A stretch of 64,000 bases of DNA from Mycolicibacterium nivoides (GTDB lineage Bacteria > Actinomycetota > Actinomycetes > Mycobacteriales > Mycobacteriaceae): positions 1,722,140-1,786,139 of the forward strand of contig NZ_CP034072.1 of the NCBI RefSeq assembly GCF_003855255.1, given 5' to 3'. Every line of letters begins with the position of its first letter. The first letter of the stretch is position 1. Shown piece after piece: positions 17,500-26,019 of this stretch. A program made the position numbers and the translations under genes. The notes under the pieces were generated by a model. The model did no database searches. It was given only the letters and a program-made list of their open reading frames with translations, and had not been told where the DNA came from.

Positions 17500-18839
17500 C
17501 GGTCAACGGTGCGGTGAGCGCGCCGGCACGGACCGCCGAGGACGATGCGGTGTACGGCATCCAGGACGGTTCGATCACCGAGGTCGAGGTCGGCTGGAGT
17601 GATCCCCTCGGTCACGCGCAGGGCAAGCGGATCCCGGCCGCCGGCTTCCTCGACCGGGCCCGCGGCAGCGGATTCGCCTTCTGCGAAGCATCTTTGGGGT
17701 GGAACACCGATGCCACGGTGATCGACGGGTTGCGGCTGACCAATTGGGACGGCGGTTATCCGGACGTCCACGCGGTGCCGGACCTGTCGACGTTCCGGCC
17801 GCTGCCGTGGCGTCCCGGTACCGGGCATGTGCTCTCCGACATCGTCACCCATGACCGCAGTCCGTCACAGCTGGATCCCCGTGCGGTACTGCGGCGGGTA
17901 CTCGCACAGCTGGCCGAGCTCGGCTACACCGCCAAGGTCGGCGTCGAGTTGGAGTTCTACCTGCTCGACCCGGACGGGTCGGCATTCCAGCCCGACATCC
18001 ATGCCTACTCACTGGAGAACGCGAACGCCCTCGATCCGCTGCTCACCGATCTGCAGCAGACTCTTGCCGCCTTCACCCGGCTGGAGGGGATCGAAACCGA
18101 GTACGGCCCGGGGCAGGTCGAGGCGAACCTGATCTACGCCGATGCCCTGGAGGCCGCCGACGATGCCGCCCGGCTCAAGTACGCGGCCAAAGAGGTGGCC
18201 CGCAGACACGGCAAGATCGCCAGCTTCATGCCCAAACCGTTCACCGAACACTCGGGAAGCTCGGCGCACCTGCACATCTCGCTGTGGCGGGACGGCGACC
18301 CGGCCTTCGCCCCGCAGGGCGGCCAGGAGAACCAGCTGGCGCTGTGGTCGATCGCCGGGCTGCTCGAGCATCTGCCGTCGATCACCCTGTTCGGTGCGCA
18401 CTCGGTCAACGCATACCGGCGGTTCGTACCGGATTCGTTCGCACCGGCCACAGTGACCTGGAGCCGGGACAACCGGAGCGCGGCGGTGCGATCCCTGGTG
18501 GATGCCGACCCCTCGGCTACCCGCATCGAATTGCGCAGTGGTGCTTCGGATTCCAACCCGTACTGGTTGGTGGCCTCGGCGCTGGCCGCCGTGGTCGCAG
18601 GCATCCGGGCCCAGCGCACGCCACCGGTCGCCGAGGGCGGCAACCTCTATTCCAAGGGGACGGCGCTGCCGGAGTCTCTCGGCGTGGCGATCGCGCTGGC
18701 CACCCAGGACGACACCGTGGCCGAAATTCTGGGGCACGACTCCGTGCACGATTTCGCTGCGATCGCACACAGCGAATGGCTGGAATACAGCCGCCACGTC
18801 AGCGACTGGGAACGTCGACGTTATCTGGCCACCTCATGA
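17496..18839 (+). CDS. Glutamine synthetase-like gamma-glutamyl-amine ligase
   Basis: A 447-residue GS-family enzyme with every active-site motif intact: VELEFYLLD, EYGPGQVEAN, SSAHLHISLW, SRDNRSAAVRSL and RIELRSGASDSNPYW. It resembles the GlnA4/PuuA branch, which joins glutamate to an amine rather than to ammonia, using ATP. Flanked by a permease (ATGA overlap upstream) and a DszC-like flavoprotein (ATGA overlap downstream), it most likely activates the imported amine by gamma-glutamylation. The true substrate is unknown. Distinct from the glnA3 copy 8 kb upstream. Confidence 0.85.
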   Translation: MTVNGAVSAPARTAEDDAVYGIQDGSITEVEVGWSDPLGHAQGKRIPAAGFLDRARGSGFAFCEASLGWNTDATVIDGLRLTNWDGGYPDVHAVPDLSTFRPLPWRPGTGHVLSDIVTHDRSPSQLDPRAVLRRVLAQLAELGYTAKVGVELEFYLLDPDGSAFQPDIHAYSLENANALDPLLTDLQQTLAAFTRLEGIETEYGPGQVEANLIYADALEAADDAARLKYAAKEVARRHGKIASFMPKPFTEHSGSSAHLHISLWRDGDPAFAPQGGQENQLALWSIAGLLEHLPSITLFGAHSVNAYRRFVPDSFAPATVTWSRDNRSAAVRSLVDADPSATRIELRSGASDSNPYWLVASALAAVVAGIRAQRTPPVAEGGNLYSKGTALPESLGVAIALATQDDTVAEILGHDSVHDFAAIAHSEWLEYSRHVSDWERRRYLATS

Positions 18840-20062
18840 CCGCGACAGTGGACGGACGCGAGACCAGACGCGAACAGCCGCTTGGTGGTTCGGTGGCCGA
18901 CCGGCTGGGCAGGCTTCCGGATATCGTCGACGAACTTCGGCGCGGTGATGTGGCCGCCGAGCGGGACCGGGTGCTGCAGTACGACGCGGTGCGCCGCCTC
19001 CGGGCCGCCGGGCTACTCGCATTGCGGGTGCCCGCCCGGTACGGCGGACCCGGCGGCAGCGTCCGTGACGTGACCGGCGCCGTGATCGAGATCGCGCGCG
19101 CCAGTTCCAATGTCGCCCAGGCGCTGCGGGCTCACTTCGGATACGCCGAGCGCTTGTTGAGCAACCGTGCCACCGAGGATGAGCGCGTGCGCTGGTTCGC
19201 CCGGATCAACGACGGGCTGGTGTTCGGCAACGCGATCACCGACGGGGCCGGCCGGTCACCGTCGAGTGCGGACACCACGGTGCTGGCGGACGACGACGGT
19301 GTACTGCGTCTGAACGGCTACAAGTTCTATTCGACCGGATCGTTGTTCGCCGACGTCATCGCGGTGTCGGCGGTGGACGTCGAGAGGCGTGACCTGCAGG
19401 CGATCGTTCCGACGGATCGCGCCGGGGTCGAACTCTTCGACGACTGGGACGGGTTCGGCCAACGGCTGACGGCCAGCGGCGGTACCCGGTTCACCGATGT
19501 GGTGGTGCACCCTGACGAGGTCACCACGGTGTCCGACGGGGATCACCTGGGCCACAGCACCACATTCCTGCAGCTGTACCTGGCCGCGGTGGCCGCGGGC
19601 ATCGCATACGGCGTCCTCGACGACGCCGTGCGGTATGTGCGGACCAAGGCCCGGCCCGCGGCGCACTCCCTGTCCGACAGTGCCTCAACCGACCCGTTCG
19701 TCCTGCAGGCCGTGGGCGATATCGCGGCCGACGCGGAGGCGGCGGGCACGCTGGTGCTCACCGCTGCCGCGGCGATCGACGCGGTGGTGGACAGCGGCCG
19801 CCAGCATGATGGGCAGGCACTGGCCGACGCGGCGATCACGGTCGCCCGCGCACAGTTGGTGGCCGAACGGCTGACGCTCTCGGCGGCCCAGCGGTTGTTC
19901 GACACCGGCGGCGCGTCCGCCACGTCCCGGGCGCTCAACCTGGACCGGCACTGGCGCAATGCCCGCACGGTGGCGAGCCATAACCCGCTGGCCTACAAGG
20001 CATATGCGGCGGGCGATTTCGCGGTCAACGGGGTCTGGCCGCCGGCCAACGGATACTTCTGA
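18836..20062 (+). CDS. Acyl-CoA dehydrogenase-fold flavin monooxygenase (DszC/SfnB-like)
   Basis: A 408-residue protein of the acyl-CoA dehydrogenase fold. N-terminal helices (RVPARYGGPGGSVRDVTGAV) are followed by a middle beta domain (NGYKFYSTGSLFADVIAV) and a C-terminal helical bundle ending DRHWRNARTVASHNPLAYK. The DRHWRNARTxxxHNP ending is characteristic of DszC/SfnB-type FMNH2-dependent monooxygenases. The catalytic Glu of true dehydrogenases is not evident. It overlaps the GS-like gene by 4 bases. In context it could oxygenate a gamma-glutamylated amine or a related N- or S-compound; a flavin reductase is not encoded nearby. Confidence 0.75.
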   Translation: MTATVDGRETRREQPLGGSVADRLGRLPDIVDELRRGDVAAERDRVLQYDAVRRLRAAGLLALRVPARYGGPGGSVRDVTGAVIEIARASSNVAQALRAHFGYAERLLSNRATEDERVRWFARINDGLVFGNAITDGAGRSPSSADTTVLADDDGVLRLNGYKFYSTGSLFADVIAVSAVDVERRDLQAIVPTDRAGVELFDDWDGFGQRLTASGGTRFTDVVVHPDEVTTVSDGDHLGHSTTFLQLYLAAVAAGIAYGVLDDAVRYVRTKARPAAHSLSDSASTDPFVLQAVGDIAADAEAAGTLVLTAAAAIDAVVDSGRQHDGQALADAAITVARAQLVAERLTLSAAQRLFDTGGASATSRALNLDRHWRNARTVASHNPLAYKAYAAGDFAVNGVWPPANGYF

Positions 20063-20146
20063 GACACCGGATCGGCAGATTCGGGCACATCGCGCCCTGA
20101 CGGGGCCGATAATTGCCTGAGTCAGGACGAATCTCAGGGGGTCCGG

Positions 20147-20533
20147 ATGCTTCGACTTGCAGTGTTGGTCGTGTCGGTGTTCTTGCTCGGCGGGACGACT
20201 GTTGCGTGCGGGCAAGCGGATTCGCCTACCGGCCACGGCCGGCATTCGGAGACGGTCACCGCCAGCCCGGGCACGTCGGTCCCGACGGGCCCCGTCATCG
20301 CGATCGAGGGCATGGGGTTCAGCGCCCTCGGGCCCGTCGCGCCGGGGACCGAGATCACGATCATCAACAACGACGAGGTCGAGCATTCGGTGACGTCGCG
20401 GACCAAGGGACTGTTCGACGTCCACGTCGAGGGCAAGGGGCGGGCGACGCTCACGGCTCCCCAGGATGCGGGGGAGTACGCCTTCTACTGTCTCTATCAC
20501 CCGGCGATGCTGGGCACCCTGACGGTCAAGTAG
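20147..20533 (+). CDS. Cupredoxin lipoprotein
   Basis: A 128-residue secreted copper protein. The lipobox TTVAC puts the lipidated cysteine at C21. A short linker leads to a cupredoxin domain with ligands H80 (VEHSV), C115, H118 and M121 in the CxxHxxM motif (FYCLYHPAML). It probably carries electrons or binds copper at the outer face of the membrane. An AGGGGG site lies 7-12 bases before the ATG. The P450 on the other strand ends 4 bases after it. Confidence 0.85.
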   Translation: MLRLAVLVVSVFLLGGTTVACGQADSPTGHGRHSETVTASPGTSVPTGPVIAIEGMGFSALGPVAPGTEITIINNDEVEHSVTSRTKGLFDVHVEGKGRATLTAPQDAGEYAFYCLYHPAMLGTLTVK

Positions 20534-20537
20534 ACCC

Positions 20538-21818
20538 TCAGCGGGTAGACCAAGCCACCGGCATGCGCTTGATGCCGTGGATGAACTGCGACTGCAGTCG
20601 GTCGGGTTCCTCGGTCACGACGATGTCGGGCAACTGGCGGTGCAACTCCTCGAACGCCACGGTGATCTCCCGACGTGCCAGGTTTGCTCCGAGGCAGAAA
20701 TGTGCACCGCCGCCGCCGAATCCGAGATGGGGATTGGGATGGCGGGTGATGTCGAACATCCACGGATCGGCAAACTTCGACTCGTCCCGATTCGCCGATC
20801 CGTACCACAGCGTCACCTTCGCGCCCGCCGGCAGCGGTGTCCCGCCGAGCACCGTGTCCTGGGTGACCGTGCGGCGCATGTAGCTCACCGGCGAGGCCCA
20901 GCGCACGATCTCCTCCACCGCGGTCGGGGCCAGTTCCTCGTACCGCGACCACCATTTCTCGCGCTCTTCGGGGAACCGGGTGAGCGCGAGCACGCCGTGG
21001 CTGATGGCGTTGCGGGTGGTCTCGTTGCCCGCGACCACCAGCAGGATGAAGAACGAGGCCACCTCCGCGGAGGTCAGCCGTTCGCCGTCGACCTCCGCCT
21101 GGACCAGGCTCGTCGTGAGGTCCTCGGTGGGCACCGCCCGGCGCTCGTCGGCCAGCGCCGTCGCATACGCGCCGATGTCCATCGCCACCTGCAGGAACTC
21201 GTCGAAGTCGGTGGTCAGATCAGGGTCGCCGAACCCCAGGATCACGTTGGTCCAGTGGAAGATCCGTTGATGGTCCGGTTCGGGGATGCCCATCATGTCG
21301 CAGATGATCTGCAGCGGTAGCGGGCCTGCGAGTTCGGTGACGAGTTCGGCGTTGCCGTCGGGATTTCTGGCCACCATGTCGGCGACCAGTCGCCGGGCCC
21401 GGTCACGGACGGAATCCTCGATCAGGGCCACCACCCGCGGGGTGAAAGCGCTGCGCACGATGTTGCGCAGGCGGGTGTGGCGGGGATCGTCCATCACGAT
21501 CATCGAGCCGAAATACTCGGCCAATTCCGCAGTTTGGTCACCGATGGTGATCCCGGACGCGGAGCTGAAGATCTCCGGGTGGCGGCTGGCCTGGAAGACG
21601 TCGTCGTACCTGGTCACCGCCCAGTGCCCGGGGCTTTCGGGAAAACCCTCGAGGACGCACGCCGGGTGATACGAGATCGGGTCGTCGCGGCGCAGCGCCG
21701 CGAACGCTCCGTCGCGAATGTCGTCGTCCTCGCGCCAGAACTGCCACGATCCGAGTTCGATCTCCGAGCGCGGCACGTCGGGAGGAGGCGCCCCATTGAC
21801 CCGCGGTGCGATACCCAC
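20538..21818 (-). CDS. Cytochrome P450 (CYP124/125/142-type clade)
   Basis: A 426-residue P450. The oxygen-binding I-helix reads VVAGNETTRNAISHG, the ExxR pair lies in VEEIVRWASPVSYMRRT, and the haem loop is FGGGGAHFCLGANLAR. The ending FIHGIKRMPVAW is typical of the actinobacterial clade that hydroxylates steroid or branched-lipid tails. I cannot assign a subfamily number. GTG start at 21818. No ferredoxin gene is next to it, and no KstR-like box is visible upstream. Confidence 0.85.
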   Translation of the reverse strand: MGIAPRVNGAPPPDVPRSEIELGSWQFWREDDDIRDGAFAALRRDDPISYHPACVLEGFPESPGHWAVTRYDDVFQASRHPEIFSSASGITIGDQTAELAEYFGSMIVMDDPRHTRLRNIVRSAFTPRVVALIEDSVRDRARRLVADMVARNPDGNAELVTELAGPLPLQIICDMMGIPEPDHQRIFHWTNVILGFGDPDLTTDFDEFLQVAMDIGAYATALADERRAVPTEDLTTSLVQAEVDGERLTSAEVASFFILLVVAGNETTRNAISHGVLALTRFPEEREKWWSRYEELAPTAVEEIVRWASPVSYMRRTVTQDTVLGGTPLPAGAKVTLWYGSANRDESKFADPWMFDITRHPNPHLGFGGGGAHFCLGANLARREITVAFEELHRQLPDIVVTEEPDRLQSQFIHGIKRMPVAWSTR

Positions 21819-21938
21819 ACCGCCAGGTTAGGGCCGGAGCCGACCGCAGAAGGCGTAACGCTCGGATCCGTCGCGGCGATACCCCACCGGGGTGCACGTT
21901 TTCGCCGCTCGGTCCAGCGGCGAGTTGCAAGGCGTTGC

Positions 21939-21969
21939 GGCGCCGGGCCATTGGGGGATGGCCGGCGCC
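21939..21969 (+). promoter_or_regulatory. Strong leader hairpin before a secreted protein gene
   Basis: The arm GGCGCCGGGCCAT (21939-21951) pairs with ATGGCCGGCGCC (21958-21969), 12 pairs with one bulged G, around the loop TGGGGG. It ends 14 bases before the very strong ribosome site AGGAGG (21984-21989). It could modulate translation or mRNA stability; no T-run follows, so a terminator is less likely. Confidence 0.4.
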
Positions 21970-21996
21970 GGGGTCACGACTGTAGGAGGTCCAGGT

Positions 21997-22479
21997 ATGA
22001 AACTGACCAAGTTCGTGGCGGCTGCGTTGACGGTCGGTGCGTTCGGAATAGGCGCTGCGGGGATGGGGGCTCCTGCGGCGTCGGCATCGCCCGCCGTGCC
22101 CGTCCCGCTCAAGCCGGGGCACGGTAACGACGACTGCTTCCCGTTCTGCAACGGCGGGCCGCCCGGCCATGACCGTGATTTCGACGATCGTGGGCGCGAT
22201 TTCGGCAATCGTGGCCCGGATTTCGACCACCGTGATCACTGGGACGACAAGGGCCCCTGGTGGGCGAACAACCGGCACGACTGGTGGGACGACCGCAGGG
22301 GCCCGCCGCCGTGGGGTTGGGGCCCGCCACCACCGATGCACTGGAACGGCGGACCGCTGCCGCCGCGGGTCAACTACTGGGGCTATGACTTGAACCCGGT
22401 GTGGGACAACGGGTTCCGGCAGTGGGGTGTCTGGCTGTTCGGCGTCTGGATCCCGATCATCGGGGTCGGCGTCGGCTGA
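21997..22479 (+). CDS. Secreted Asp/Arg/Trp/Pro-rich repeat protein
   Basis: A 160-residue protein with a Sec signal peptide (about 1-30, ending APAASA). The mature part begins with a cysteine pair (DDCFPFCNG), followed by imperfect 7-residue repeats of the type DRDFDDR, GRDFGNR, GPDFDHR. A Trp/Pro segment and a hydrophobic tail (WLFGVWIPIIGVGVG) follow. The function is unknown; charged repeats and aromatic residues suggest a cell-wall or surface role. The start is fixed by AGGAGG seven bases upstream. Confidence 0.75.
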   Translation: MKLTKFVAAALTVGAFGIGAAGMGAPAASASPAVPVPLKPGHGNDDCFPFCNGGPPGHDRDFDDRGRDFGNRGPDFDHRDHWDDKGPWWANNRHDWWDDRRGPPPWGWGPPPPMHWNGGPLPPRVNYWGYDLNPVWDNGFRQWGVWLFGVWIPIIGVGVG

Positions 22480-22520
22480 TGCCCTGCCGGTAGGTACCAA
22501 CGGCCGCGTCGTATGCCGGT

Positions 22521-22961
22521 TCAGCCGCTCTCACGGGTGGGGACGTCGTCGCCGTCTTGATCGGAGTCATCCTGATCGTGACGGACGACGCGGACCCGTC
22601 CGTGCGGCAGGCATGCGGCGTAGCCGTGGTACTTCCCGTACAGCTCCCACGAGGTCTGGCGGTCGTCGGGCCGCACATCGATCCGGTGGCCGTCGGAAAA
22701 ACCGAGGTGGAGGCTGCCGTCGTTCTCCCAGTCGGCATGCGTGCAGCGTTGGCCGGCGAAATCGAACAGCGGGCGGACCTCGTTGCGCAGGGCGCGCGGG
22801 TCGAGCGACACCACTTCGGAATCGTCGGTACCGATCGCCGGAAGCGTCAGTTCCAGCGGAACCGAGATGACCAGTTCGTTGTAGTCGTCGAGGTTGAGCA
22901 CCAGGCCATCACGAAACGTGATCCGCTGGACCAAGCACCCTTGAATCCATTGTTCGCTCAT
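22521..22961 (-). CDS. DUF6188-like hypothetical protein
   Basis: A 146-residue cytoplasmic protein resembling the actinobacterial DUF6188 family: WIQGCLVQRITFRDGLVLNL near the start, then VSLDPRALRNEVRPL and DWENDGSLHLGFSDGHRIDV, all beta-rich, with a disordered acidic tail (DDSDQDGDDVP). The function is unknown. The divergent neighbour is the luciferase-like oxidoreductase. Confidence 0.65.
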   Translation of the reverse strand: MSEQWIQGCLVQRITFRDGLVLNLDDYNELVISVPLELTLPAIGTDDSEVVSLDPRALRNEVRPLFDFAGQRCTHADWENDGSLHLGFSDGHRIDVRPDDRQTSWELYGKYHGYAACLPHGRVRVVRHDQDDSDQDGDDVPTRESG

Positions 22962-23024
22962 TGTCTTACTCTGAACCGCCGAACGATCGGGCACAAGAGG
23001 CGCATCTCCGGTGTTGGGTCGAAT

Positions 23025-23930
23025 ATGAATGGCATGGGACATCCGGAGATGAAGGTTCGCTTCGGCGTGGGACTCGGCGCTGAAACCACCCCGGACGAGC
23101 TGGACGGCGTCATCGATCACCTGGAGAGTTCCGGGGTCGATTCGGTGTGGTTCTCCGAACTGGTCTACACCCCGGCGGTGGATCCGTTCGTCGGCATGGC
23201 CTACGCGCTGGCCCGCACCCGGCGGTTGAAGGTCGGGACCTCGGTAGCGATCCTGCCGGGACGCCATCCGGTTTTGGTGGCCAAACAATTGGCATCTCTG
23301 GCGGCGCTGGCGCCCAAACGGGTGCTGCCCGCGTTCGGGCTCCATTCGGCGCTGCCACCCGAGCGGGACATCTTCGTGGTTCCCGACGGCCGGCGGGCCG
23401 CGGTCTTCGACGAATCCCTTGACCTGCTGCGAGCCGCCCTGCGCGGTGGCGATGTGTCATTCCAGGGCGAGTACTTCACCGTCCGCTCCGCGCAGGTACA
23501 ACCGGTACCGGCGACCCCGATCGACATCTGGCTGGGTGGGTCGGCACCGGCGGCCCTGACCCGGATCGGCAAATTCGGCGACGGGTGGCTGGGCAGCTTT
23601 CTCACCCCCGACGAGGCGGCCGCGGCGCGCCGGCGCATCGAGACCGAGGCGGTTGCGGCGGGCCGCACCATCGAGCCCGACCACTTCGGGATCAGCCTCG
23701 CCGTCGGGGACGGCGCACTGCCGGCCGATCTGCTCGCCGCGGTCCGTCGCCGCAGGCCCGACGTCGACCCCGAGGACCTGATCGCGGCCGACTGGCCCGA
23801 CCTGCACCGCCAACTCGATCGCTACCTGGCCGCCGGCCTGACCAAGTTCGTGATCAGGGCGGCGGGTCCGGCCGACCGCACCGCCTTCCTGGACCGGTTC
23901 ACCGCCGAGCTGTTGCCCCGGCAGAACTGA
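23025..23930 (+). CDS. Luciferase-like F420-type oxidoreductase (TIGR03854-like)
   Basis: A 301-residue TIM-barrel protein of the luciferase-like monooxygenase family. Motifs are VDSVWFSELVYTPAVDPF, RLKVGTSVAILPGRHPVLVAKQLASL and TPIDIWLGGSAPAALTRIGKFGDGWLGSF. In mycobacteria this branch usually uses coenzyme F420. Three in-frame ATGs (23025, 23034, 23049) lie close together; MKVRFGVGLG at 23049 is the natural family start, but none has a convincing ribosome site. The substrate is unknown. Confidence 0.8.
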   Translation: MNGMGHPEMKVRFGVGLGAETTPDELDGVIDHLESSGVDSVWFSELVYTPAVDPFVGMAYALARTRRLKVGTSVAILPGRHPVLVAKQLASLAALAPKRVLPAFGLHSALPPERDIFVVPDGRRAAVFDESLDLLRAALRGGDVSFQGEYFTVRSAQVQPVPATPIDIWLGGSAPAALTRIGKFGDGWLGSFLTPDEAAAARRRIETEAVAAGRTIEPDHFGISLAVGDGALPADLLAAVRRRRPDVDPEDLIAADWPDLHRQLDRYLAAGLTKFVIRAAGPADRTAFLDRFTAELLPRQN

Positions 23931-24036
23931 CCGCTGCACCAATCTCCCGGTCGTTTGAACTTCCGCGTGTCGACCGCCGTGTTAGGGGGTATGCGCAGGC
24001 CACGCGTGTGCTGCGACTTGACCGAAGGAGACTGTC

Positions 24037-24516
24037 ATGAGGATGCGAGGCCTGTTTTGCGCGGTCGCGATGATGTTCGCACTGGTCGCAGCGCCGACCG
24101 CGGCCGCTGACGATCGAATGCAGTTCACCGGGACCACCTTGTCGGGTGCCCCGTTCAACGGGTCGAGCCTGGCCGGGCGGCCCGCGGTGCTGTGGTTCTG
24201 GACGCCGTGGTGCCCGTTCTGCAACGCCGAGGCACCGTCGGTCAGTCAGGTTGCCGCGGCCAATCCGCAGGTCAGCTTCGTCGGCGTGGCGGCCCATTCC
24301 GACGTGGGGGCCATGCAGGGGTTCGTCGACAAGTACCACCTCAATTTCCCCAACCTCAATGATGCCGACGGGTCGATCTGGGCGCGGTACAACGTGCCGT
24401 GGCAACCCGCCTACGTCTTCTACCGCGCCGACGGGTCATCGACATTCGTCAACAACCCGACGTCGGCCATGCCGCAGCAAGAGCTGGCCGATCGGGTCGC
24501 GGCCCTGAAGAGCTAG
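24037..24516 (+). CDS. mpt53: Secreted thiol-disulfide oxidoreductase Mpt53/DsbE-like
   Basis: A 159-residue exported thioredoxin-fold protein. A signal peptide (1-24, ending PTAAA) is followed by the active site WTPWCPFCNAEAP (C59, C62). The later segments NLNDADGSIWARYNVPWQPA and YRADGSSTFVNNPTSAM closely match what I recall of M. tuberculosis Mpt53, an extracellular oxidant of exported proteins. AAGGAG precedes the ATG. It lies 9 bases upstream of a CcdA-like gene, its expected membrane partner for electron transfer. Confidence 0.9.
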   Translation: MRMRGLFCAVAMMFALVAAPTAAADDRMQFTGTTLSGAPFNGSSLAGRPAVLWFWTPWCPFCNAEAPSVSQVAAANPQVSFVGVAAHSDVGAMQGFVDKYHLNFPNLNDADGSIWARYNVPWQPAYVFYRADGSSTFVNNPTSAMPQQELADRVAALKS

Positions 24517-24525
24517 TCATCCGGC

Positions 24526-25416
24526 GTGCCAGACAACCTGGTGGGGTTGGCGTTCGGGGCCGGACTCGTCGCGGCGCTCAACCCCTGCGGGTTCGCCCTG
24601 CTGCCCGGGTACCTCGCACTGGTCGTGCGGGGCACCTCGCCGCGCGGACCGCTTCCCGCCTTGGGGCGGGCGCTGGCCGCCACGGTGGTGATGACCGCCG
24701 GATTCGTGGCGGTGTTCGGCACATTCGGGCTGCTCACGGTGGCGGCAGCGAACACCGTCCAGCGCTACCTGCCGTACGTCACGTTGCTCATCGGTGTCCT
24801 CCTGGTCGTCCTCGGCTGCTGGCTGCTGGCCGGGCGCAGGCTGGGGCTGTTGCTGCCGGACGCGGTAGCGGGCCGGACCGGTTGGGCTCCGACCGCACGA
24901 CTGGGTTCGATGGCCGGCTACGGCGTCGGGTACGCACTCGCGTCGCTGTCGTGCACCGTGGGGCCGTTCCTGGCGGTCACCGGGGCGACTCTGGAATCGA
25001 ACACCGCGGTGCACCGTGTGGCGGTGTTCGCCGCGTACGCCGCGGGCTTCACCCTCGTCGTCGGGGTGCTGGCCGTCGCTACCGCGCTGACCAGCACGGT
25101 GGTGATCGACCGGCTGCGGCGCGTGGTTCCCTATATCAGCCGGATCAGCGGAGCGCTGCTGATCGCCGTCGGCGCATATGTCGCGTACTACGGCTGGTAT
25201 GAGATCCAATTATTCAGTGCCGCAGGAAATCCCGACGATCCGGTGATCGCCGCTGCCGGACGCGTCCAGGGCGCGATCGCCGGTTGGGTGCACCGGCACG
25301 GGGCCTGGCCGTGGGTGCTCGCCCTGCTGGTATTGGTGGCCCTGGGTCTATGGCGGTTCAGAATCGCCGCGAGAACTCGCCACGCACATCCGGCCACGGT
25401 GGACGACGCACCATAG
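24526..25416 (+). CDS. CcdA-like membrane electron carrier
   Basis: A 296-residue membrane protein with about seven helices. The conserved AALNPCGFALLPGYLAL and SLSCTVGPFLAV segments each carry one of the two redox cysteines that shuttle electrons from cytoplasmic thioredoxin to exported thioredoxin-like proteins. The C-terminus (~240-296) adds another helix and a basic tail. Start GTG at 24526, 9 bases after mpt53, so the pair forms an operon. Its end overlaps the convergent membrane protein gene by 59 bases. Confidence 0.85.
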   Translation: MPDNLVGLAFGAGLVAALNPCGFALLPGYLALVVRGTSPRGPLPALGRALAATVVMTAGFVAVFGTFGLLTVAAANTVQRYLPYVTLLIGVLLVVLGCWLLAGRRLGLLLPDAVAGRTGWAPTARLGSMAGYGVGYALASLSCTVGPFLAVTGATLESNTAVHRVAVFAAYAAGFTLVVGVLAVATALTSTVVIDRLRRVVPYISRISGALLIAVGAYVAYYGWYEIQLFSAAGNPDDPVIAAAGRVQGAIAGWVHRHGAWPWVLALLVLVALGLWRFRIAARTRHAHPATVDDAP

Positions 25417-25690
25417 CGACCGTGGCCAATGTCGCCGCCACCAGACCGATCAGCTCGCCCATCAACGCGATCCGCGTGGTGTCCACGGCAGGCACCCAGG
25501 CGGGTTTGCCGTCCTTGACGACGAAAATCCCCAGTGGTCTGGAGTCGGATCGCCCGCTGCCGGGCCGGTGCCGGACCAAGCTGGCCGGAATCACCGTCGC
25601 CCCGTCGGGTGTCACATACGGGTCACCGAAGACCCGTGAAGTCGTCGCGGTATCAGCGGCGATGCTGTCGAACGCATCGGGCAAACGCAT
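25358..25690 (-). CDS. Small membrane-anchored protein, GerW/YtfJ-like
   Basis: A 110-residue protein. The segment FGDPYVTPDGATVIPASLV followed by LGIFVVKDGKPAWVPA resembles the GerW (YtfJ) fold, whose members have VTPDGTTIIPVS. A single membrane helix follows (GLVAATLATVAMV). I chose the ATG at 25690 because AGGAAGG lies about 9 bases before it; the ATG at 25699 would be directly on top of that site. Preceded by the acidic-protein gene on the same strand. The role in a non-sporulating mycobacterium is unknown. Confidence 0.6.
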   Translation of the reverse strand: MRLPDAFDSIAADTATTSRVFGDPYVTPDGATVIPASLVRHRPGSGRSDSRPLGIFVVKDGKPAWVPAVDTTRIALMGELIGLVAATLATVAMVRRPPWPDVRGEFSRRF

Positions 25691-25707
25691 GCCGGGCATC
25701 CTTCCTG

Positions 25708-25935
25708 TCAGCGGTCGAAGTCGGACTCGTCGTCCAGTGGCACCACGATGGCCTGATCGATCAGGTCCGCCTCGGTGGCGTCGGCGTCCGTCGAGATCCG
25801 CACCCGCCGCAGATCCGACATCGCGTCGTCCTCATCGTCGACACCGACCGGTATCAGTTGTTCGACGACATCGGCCTCCGGGGCGTCGTCGTCGAAACCG
25901 TCATCATCGAATCCGCCACCGTTGGCGTGCGTCAT
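25708..25935 (-). CDS. Small highly acidic protein
   Basis: A 75-residue protein with about one third Asp/Glu, for example GFDDDGFDDDAPEADVV and GVDDEDD, and no signal peptide or membrane segment. The two parts VVEQLIPVGVDDED and LIDQAIVVPLDDES look like two copies of one short motif. It is not recognised. It lies 17 bases upstream of the GerW-like membrane gene and probably shares its transcript. Confidence 0.55.
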   Translation of the reverse strand: MTHANGGGFDDDGFDDDAPEADVVEQLIPVGVDDEDDAMSDLRRVRISTDADATEADLIDQAIVVPLDDESDFDR

Positions 25936-26019
25936 GATTGCCCCCTCACCGACCGGCATCGCCGTGCATACCGATTGTGCTACCCGGGAAGTGGTGTTTC
26001 AACGCACACTTCGGGCCGC

